A DNA stretch of 8,070 nt, taken from positions 1 through 8,070 of the forward strand of contig PMKW01000195.1 in NCBI GenBank assembly GCA_003157895.1, read 5' to 3'. How positions within the stretch are numbered: position 1 is the first letter of the stretch; each line of letters begins with the position of its first letter. Positions 5,469 to 8,070 of this stretch are shown piece by piece. This stretch comes from Methanoregula sp. (GTDB lineage: Archaea > Halobacteriota > Methanomicrobia > Methanomicrobiales > Methanospirillaceae). The notes beneath the pieces are model-generated. The model did no database searches. It had not been told where the DNA came from and saw nothing but the letters and a program-made list of their open reading frames with translations. A program made the position numbers and the translations under genes.

Positions 5469-5956
5469 TCTCTCTCCTCCATTCCTTCGCGCGGGTTGTC
5501 CTCGTTCCCGGCCGGGCCGGCCTCCTGCCCGGCGGTATCCGCAGCGGGCACCTGCTGGACCGGACGGTAGAAGATGGTGCCGTCTTCCCGGATTTCGACA
5601 ATGCCATCGTGCATGACCAGGAAGAACTGCCATTTCCCGCGGGACATCCGGAGCCAGAACTCCCATGCCATGACCCTTGTCAGCGGCATGCGGGAGATCC
5701 GCTTAATCTCGCGCTGGTACTGCCGGATAACTTCCTGCGATGTGATATAATCCGCACCGGACCACCGGAACCGGATAAATACATTCCGGAACTCCTCGCA
5801 GACGATGATGTCAAACGCATCGCTCCGCCCGCCCGGCACCGGTATCACTTCGCCGCGTTTCATCGCGATCGCTGTGGCTTCCTTAAGCATCCGGTGCGGC
5901 GGCCGGCCGCGTCCGCGGCCCGTGAGCGTCCCGGACTTCCGGCCGGTCCGGCTCAT
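5465..5956 (-). CDS. Hjc-like PD-(D/E)XK-fold protein with degenerate active site and AT-hook-like motif
   Basis: This 163-aa protein begins with a basic tail containing RGRP at 16-19, the core of an AT-hook. The central ~23-120 region has the layout of archaeal Holliday-junction resolvases: a helix (MLKEATAIAMKRG), a Gly/Arg loop (PGGRSDA), strand FDIIV with Asp49, strand NVFIRFRW, then DYITSQEVIRQYQREIKRI where Hjc has its recognition helix, and WQFFLVM as the last strand. The (D/E)xK pair of true nucleases is replaced by Arg62-x-Arg64, so catalysis is unlikely; a DNA-binding or structural role is inferred. The C-terminal 30 residues are acidic and disordered. I prefer ATG 5956 to GTG 5965, because its ATGA overlaps the previous gene's stop and GGGGGTG lies at fitting distance. 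The fold assignment rests on pattern only. Confidence 0.7.
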   Translation of the reverse strand: MSRTGRKSGTLTGRGRGRPPHRMLKEATAIAMKRGEVIPVPGGRSDAFDIIVCEEFRNVFIRFRWSGADYITSQEVIRQYQREIKRISRMPLTRVMAWEFWLRMSRGKWQFFLVMHDGIVEIREDGTIFYRPVQQVPAADTAGQEAGPAGNEDNPREGMEERE

Positions 5957-6222
5957 GCCGCACACCCCCGGCCTTTCCGTGCCGCGTGATGTTTCTTTGG
6001 GACACTGGCGCCAGGCAGTACATCGAGCACGGCAACCTGCACCGGGGCCAGCTCCTTTGGGATCCGCCTGGTCCGTACGGTCACGTTGTAGTGGTGCCAG
6101 TGCGTGCGCCTCACGCTGATGCTGTACACGGCATCACCCCACTCCCGGATCCGGCGGGCGATAGCCAGCGGGAGGAGGTGGAGCGGGATCTCGGTCTCGG
6201 TCCTCGACCGGTCCTTTCTCAT
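5953..6222 (-). CDS. Small basic protein of unknown function (89 aa)
   Basis: Not recognised. The protein has a basic N-terminus (MRKDRSRT), a helix with LLPLAIARRIREWG at 16-29, then probable strands AVYSISVRR and HYNVTVRTRRI with a His-rich turn (THWHH at 40-44), a further strand VQVAVLDVL at 61-69, and a basic tail (KKHHAARKGRG). Its high charge suggests contact with nucleic acid or with its acidic neighbours. Its ATG overlaps the stop of the coiled-coil gene by one base (TGATG) and its TGA overlaps the ATG of the Hjc-like gene, so it is locked into a three-gene operon. There is no membrane segment and no Cys pattern. Coding status is supported mainly by the interlocked starts and stops. 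Confidence 0.65.
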   Translation of the reverse strand: MRKDRSRTETEIPLHLLPLAIARRIREWGDAVYSISVRRTHWHHYNVTVRTRRIPKELAPVQVAVLDVLPGASVPKKHHAARKGRGCAA

Positions 6223-6713
6223 CAGGACCGCCTCTTGTCGTTCAGCTCGATCATATCCTGTTCGATATCATTGATCCGGTATTCGAGATCAACCAGTTTG
6301 TTGAAGATCTCCTCGTTCATCCGGTCCTGCCGTTCCATTAAGGAACAGACAAGGTCGCGGGCTGCCCCCTCGAATAGCTGGTACGGGACCTCGGGGTCCC
6401 TGCTGCGGATGTCCTGCAGGCTCCGGCGCCGGAGGGTACTCTTTGGTGTCCGCGGCCGCCCGATGGAAAGTCCCCGCAGGGCCGTTGCCCGCTCAATAAG
6501 ACCGGATGCTGTACGCACAGGTTCAATGGCCGTTTTGGCCTGGTCTGTTTCCGGCCCGGCCGGGTCAGTACCGGCCATTTTTCTGTCATTCTCCTCACGC
6601 CCGGTACCTGATGCAGTACCGGGCTCACTATTGCCACATTGCGATACCTCACGGGAAGATTCGGTAGTACCTTCTTTCTCCCGCGTCTTTCCGACCTCAT
6701 TTTCGTTGGTCAT
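6222..6713 (-). CDS. Coiled-coil protein with disordered N-terminus (163 aa), first gene of the three-gene set
   Basis: Not recognised. Residues 1-65 are rich in Glu, Thr, Gly, Ser and Asp and should be disordered. Residues 82-98 are strongly basic (LSIGRPRTPKSTLRRRS), with a GRPR element like a minor-groove contact. From about 113 to 162 the protein is a heptad-like helix (LVCSLMERQDRM, then IFNKLVDLEYRINDIEQDMIEL), probably an oligomerising coiled coil. The ATG at 6713 is backed by a strong GAGGTAAT just upstream. It heads a run of three leftward genes with overlapping ends. The layout (tail, basic patch, coiled coil) suits a DNA-bridging or scaffold role, but that is a guess. Confidence 0.75.
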   Translation of the reverse strand: MTNENEVGKTREKEGTTESSREVSQCGNSEPGTASGTGREENDRKMAGTDPAGPETDQAKTAIEPVRTASGLIERATALRGLSIGRPRTPKSTLRRRSLQDIRSRDPEVPYQLFEGAARDLVCSLMERQDRMNEEIFNKLVDLEYRINDIEQDMIELNDKRRS

Positions 6714-6742
6714 GATTACCTCAATTCACCCCATGTTCAACA

Positions 6743-6754
6743 GCAGTACACTGC
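6743..6754. promoter_or_regulatory. Short palindrome upstream of the three-gene set
   Basis: GCAGT-AC-ACTGC is a perfect palindrome with a two-base spacer, 30-41 bp before the ATG at 6713. That is where a promoter or operator would sit. It is short enough to be chance, and no clear TATA box is seen beside it. Confidence 0.25.
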
Positions 6755-6873
6755 AATACCCGGTCATCCATACTACGAACCGGGATCCGCCATCCCCGCC
6801 CCGGATTACGATCGGCAGCCGTCAGTACAGGCAGTAACGGACAGCGGCCGGCCCTCCGGTTACGGGAGCACGG

Positions 6874-7149
6874 CTACGAATGCAGAAGAGCAGCAGGAGA
6901 ACTGCCGTTGGTCCCGGCAATGACCGGGAGAATCCCACGAATGCCCGGTGACAAGATCCCGCGGGGACGCAGGACCGCTACGAACACCTGCCGGCCTTCC
7001 CCATCCGGCCGGGCCATGCGGAACCCGAGCAGCATGCAGAGGAGCACCAGCTGGAGCATGATGGCGTCGGCCAGGCGCCGCGCCTCATCGAGCGGGTGGC
7101 CGAGCGCAACGATCCTCATTCTCACGGGGATACAGAGTTCATCGAACAT
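6874..7149 (-). CDS. Small protein with one hydrophobic helix (91 aa), unknown function
   Basis: The 91-aa frame begins MFDELCIPVRMRIVALGHPLD and has a hydrophobic helix at about 26-43 (LADAIMLQLVLLCMLLGF), then strand-like VFVAVLRPRG and a Gly/Pro-rich tail. The frame is open further upstream, but ATG 7149 is chosen because a good TATA element (TATATAT, 7179-7185) lies about 30 bp before it, giving a nearly leaderless transcript; no Shine-Dalgarno sequence is needed or seen. It lies 160 bp upstream of the coiled-coil gene on the same strand and might be the first gene of that unit, though the gap contains no terminator or second promoter I can name. A membrane-associated small protein is possible. 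The opposite strand also has an open frame here with an implausible Ser/Arg-rich product. Confidence 0.5.
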   Translation of the reverse strand: MFDELCIPVRMRIVALGHPLDEARRLADAIMLQLVLLCMLLGFRMARPDGEGRQVFVAVLRPRGILSPGIRGILPVIAGTNGSSPAALLHS

Positions 7150-7178
7150 GGTGATTGTAAATAAAAAGATAAGTGAGG

Positions 7179-7185
7179 ATATATA
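7179..7185 (-). promoter_or_regulatory. TATA element for the 91-aa gene
   Basis: Read leftward, AAGTATATATCC is centred about 33 bp upstream of the ATG at 7149, in an AT-rich patch within GC-rich surroundings. This matches archaeal promoter geometry. The 7150-7386 gap contains no other clear feature. Confidence 0.55.
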
Positions 7186-7386
7186 CTTTGTAGTTGCTTT
7201 GTCAGGGATGTATATTCTGTAATGTATGGACACAACGAAGTCACGCGGGGGAGAGGAAATTAGGGATGTCGTCATATCCGGTGACAGGAGGACCGGGAAG
7301 ATTTTTCGGGATATACCGGTGATCAGGCATGGGCACGGCCTGCCACCCACACTCCCGCTCCCCCCGGGTCTGGCAAAAAGAGACGG

Positions 7387-7671
7387 TTAGTACAGGTTGT
7401 ATTTCTTATGTGCCTGTCCGATGGTCATCACTTCGGTGACAAGCACCGAATTTTCTTCAATCACATACATTGCGGTAAAACTCCGCCCGATATGAAGCCG
7501 GTATATCTTCACGCCCGGTCGTGTGTTCAGCAGTTCCTTGTCTCCCCCTTTTCCGGGAAACGGGTCGTCTTCCAGTGACTTCAGGCGTGCGTGGATAATC
7601 CGCCGGGTCTTTTTGTCCCGGGTATTGATGAACGCTGCCGCATCGATGTCGAGACCGACTACGAACTTCAA
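7387..7671 (-). CDS. RelE/ParE-family toxin
   Basis: This 94-aa protein has the RelE/ParE layout: an N-terminal strand (MKFVVGLD), two helices (AAAFINTRDK and KTRRIIHARLKSLEDDP), a Gly-rich loop (PFPGKGGDKELL), then the strands GVKIYRLHIG, SFTAMYVIEE and SVLVTEVMTIG, ending in AHKKYNLY. Members act on ribosome-bound mRNA (RelE) or on gyrase (ParE). Lys and Arg residues in the strand region (Lys55, Arg58, Arg63) and the C-terminal His88/Tyr91 fit an RNase-type RelE, though this is not certain. The start is TTG 7671, which overlaps the antitoxin's TGA in a TTGA; no other start gives the conserved N-terminal strand. The weak start codon may keep toxin output below that of the antitoxin. Full length, with no sign of damage. 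Confidence 0.87.
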   Translation of the reverse strand: MKFVVGLDIDAAAFINTRDKKTRRIIHARLKSLEDDPFPGKGGDKELLNTRPGVKIYRLHIGRSFTAMYVIEENSVLVTEVMTIGQAHKKYNLY

Positions 7672-7874
7672 GGCTTTATCTCCGAGAGCGGGACAAACCG
7701 GCCGCGCCGGACAATCCTTTCCGTCTCTTCAACCAGGCGCTTTTCTGCTGCATCATCAACCAGTTCCCGGATCACATCATCAAACGTCTGTCCGGGTTTT
7801 CTGAGCTGGTGAACGATCTCCCACGTTTTCGGGCAGACAGGTATCCGCTTGGTTGCACATTCCTCTGCAGGCAT
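7668..7874 (-). CDS. Antitoxin of the RelE/ParE module
   Basis: This 68-aa protein precedes the toxin and overlaps it by four bases. It reads KRIPVCPKTWEIVHQLRKPGQTFDDVIRELVDDAAEKR, a pattern seen in small archaeal antitoxins of the VapB/DUF7557-like type: a strand, then a helix before KPGQTFDDVI and a second helix. This is ribbon-helix-helix-like and would bind DNA as a dimer. The C-terminal part (VEETERIVRRGRFVPLSEI) is charged and probably wraps the toxin. The ATG at 7874 has no clear Shine-Dalgarno sequence; a TATA-like TAAATAC about 25-30 bp upstream suggests a leaderless message. The repeat/palindrome at 7884-7907 may be its own operator. The family label is tentative; the antitoxin role is well supported by position. 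Confidence 0.8.
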   Translation of the reverse strand: MPAEECATKRIPVCPKTWEIVHQLRKPGQTFDDVIRELVDDAAEKRLVEETERIVRRGRFVPLSEIKP

Positions 7875-7883
7875 AACAGGATT

Positions 7884-7907
7884 GTAAGTATGGTAAGTAT
7901 TTACTTC
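7884..7907. promoter_or_regulatory. Operator-like direct repeat and palindrome over the toxin-antitoxin promoter
   Basis: GTAAGTAT occurs twice, at 7884-7891 and 7893-7900, nine bases apart, and the second copy forms the palindrome AAGTA-TT-TACTT (7896-7907). It covers the likely TATA element 10-33 bp before the antitoxin start. Closely spaced repeats here are typical binding sites for ribbon-helix-helix antitoxins that repress their own operon. Confidence 0.5.
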
Positions 7908-8018
7908 TTTACCATCCTGACCGGTTCCCCCTCATCTTCTTTCATGAGTTTTATCCCAGATAAAGGGAGAAAAAACCGACAGCCATGCCGGGAATTATTT
8001 TCACTCCATACCCTCACC

Positions 8019-8028
8019 CTTTAAAAGG
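8019..8028 (+). promoter_or_regulatory. Candidate TATA element for the gene at the right edge
   Basis: CTTTAAAAGG lies about 30-39 bp before the ATG at 8058. Transcription would start near 8045-8050, leaving just enough leader to include the ribosome binding site. Read from pattern only; the rest of 7921-8018 shows no feature. Confidence 0.4.
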
Positions 8029-8057
8029 CCGCACATCCGGTACAGAATAAGGAGATC

Positions 8058-8070
8058 ATGAGCAGCAGCC
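8058..8070 (+). CDS. Start of a rightward gene cut by the window edge
   Basis: ATG at 8058 follows AAGGAGAT (8049-8056), a strong Shine-Dalgarno match, though the spacing of one to four bases is short. Only Met-Ser-Ser-Ser is visible, so no product can be named. Confidence 0.5.

Noticed and set aside
6714..6767. Tiny leftward peptide MDDRVLQCTAVEHGVN ending just before the coiled-coil gene
   Set aside because: Its stop overlaps the next gene's ribosome binding site as a leader peptide might, but there is no ribosome binding site of its own and 16 codons are too few to judge.
6908..7222. Rightward open frame of 104 codons
   Set aside because: Ser/Arg/Pro-rich shadow of the leftward 91-aa gene.
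7275..7326. Imperfect direct repeat ATATCCGGTGACAG / ATATACCGGTGATCAG
   Set aside because: Needs an insertion and is short; within chance for CCGG-rich sequence.
7150..7350. Upstream extension of the 91-aa leftward gene to a longer 158-aa form
   Set aside because: The extension reads through the TATA box and has no family features; the promoter position argues for ATG 7149.

Overview
The window looks like an accessory region of an archaeal chromosome, most likely a methanogen of the Methanomicrobiales (Methanoregula-like). This is inferred from the GC-rich genes with frequent CGG, ATC and CCG codons, short AT-rich TATA-type promoters close to start codons, T-run terminators, overlapping small genes, and protein families common in that group. 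No RNA gene, CRISPR array, transposase or integrase was found.

Left part (1-2354): two broken pieces of a UvrD-type helicase/PD-(D/E)XK nuclease gene flank an intact, oppositely oriented Fic-family gene. The first piece enters from the left edge with helicase motifs Ia/Ib and is fused in frame to the extreme C-terminal Cys motif of the nuclease. The second piece is the nuclease domain without helicase or start codon. They share a 108-bp direct repeat (105 identities) exactly 2048 bp apart. A small membrane-anchored Ig-like protein follows (2382-2789).

Middle part (2790-4490): two small toxin-antitoxin-like modules lie back to back. The leftward one is a PIN-domain protein with a small partner, and both look damaged (missing PIN strand 1, frameshifted partner). 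The rightward one is an intact DUF4258/DUF2283 pair with a four-base overlap. Next to it is a start-less leftward frame encoding a Cys-rich peptide, probably a gene remnant, and then a perfect 12-bp-arm inverted repeat.

Right part (4490-7149): everything is leftward. A short hydrophobic protein (7149-6874) precedes a tightly coupled three-gene set: a coiled-coil protein, a small basic protein, and a protein whose layout resembles an archaeal Holliday-junction resolvase (Hjc) fold with an RGRP motif and a lost catalytic (D/E)xK. Its start and stop codons interlock (TGATG, ATGA). A separate unrecognised 195-aa acidic protein lies downstream. This set is the best candidate here for an undescribed system, although its function cannot be read from sequence alone.

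Right end (7387-8070): a complete RelE/ParE-type toxin with its antitoxin, with an operator-like repeat/palindrome over the promoter, then the ribosome binding site and first codons of a rightward gene leaving the window. Overall this is a gene-exchange and decay hotspot: one Fic gene, three TA-type modules in different states of repair, a shattered helicase-nuclease and a cluster of orphan genes within 8 kb.
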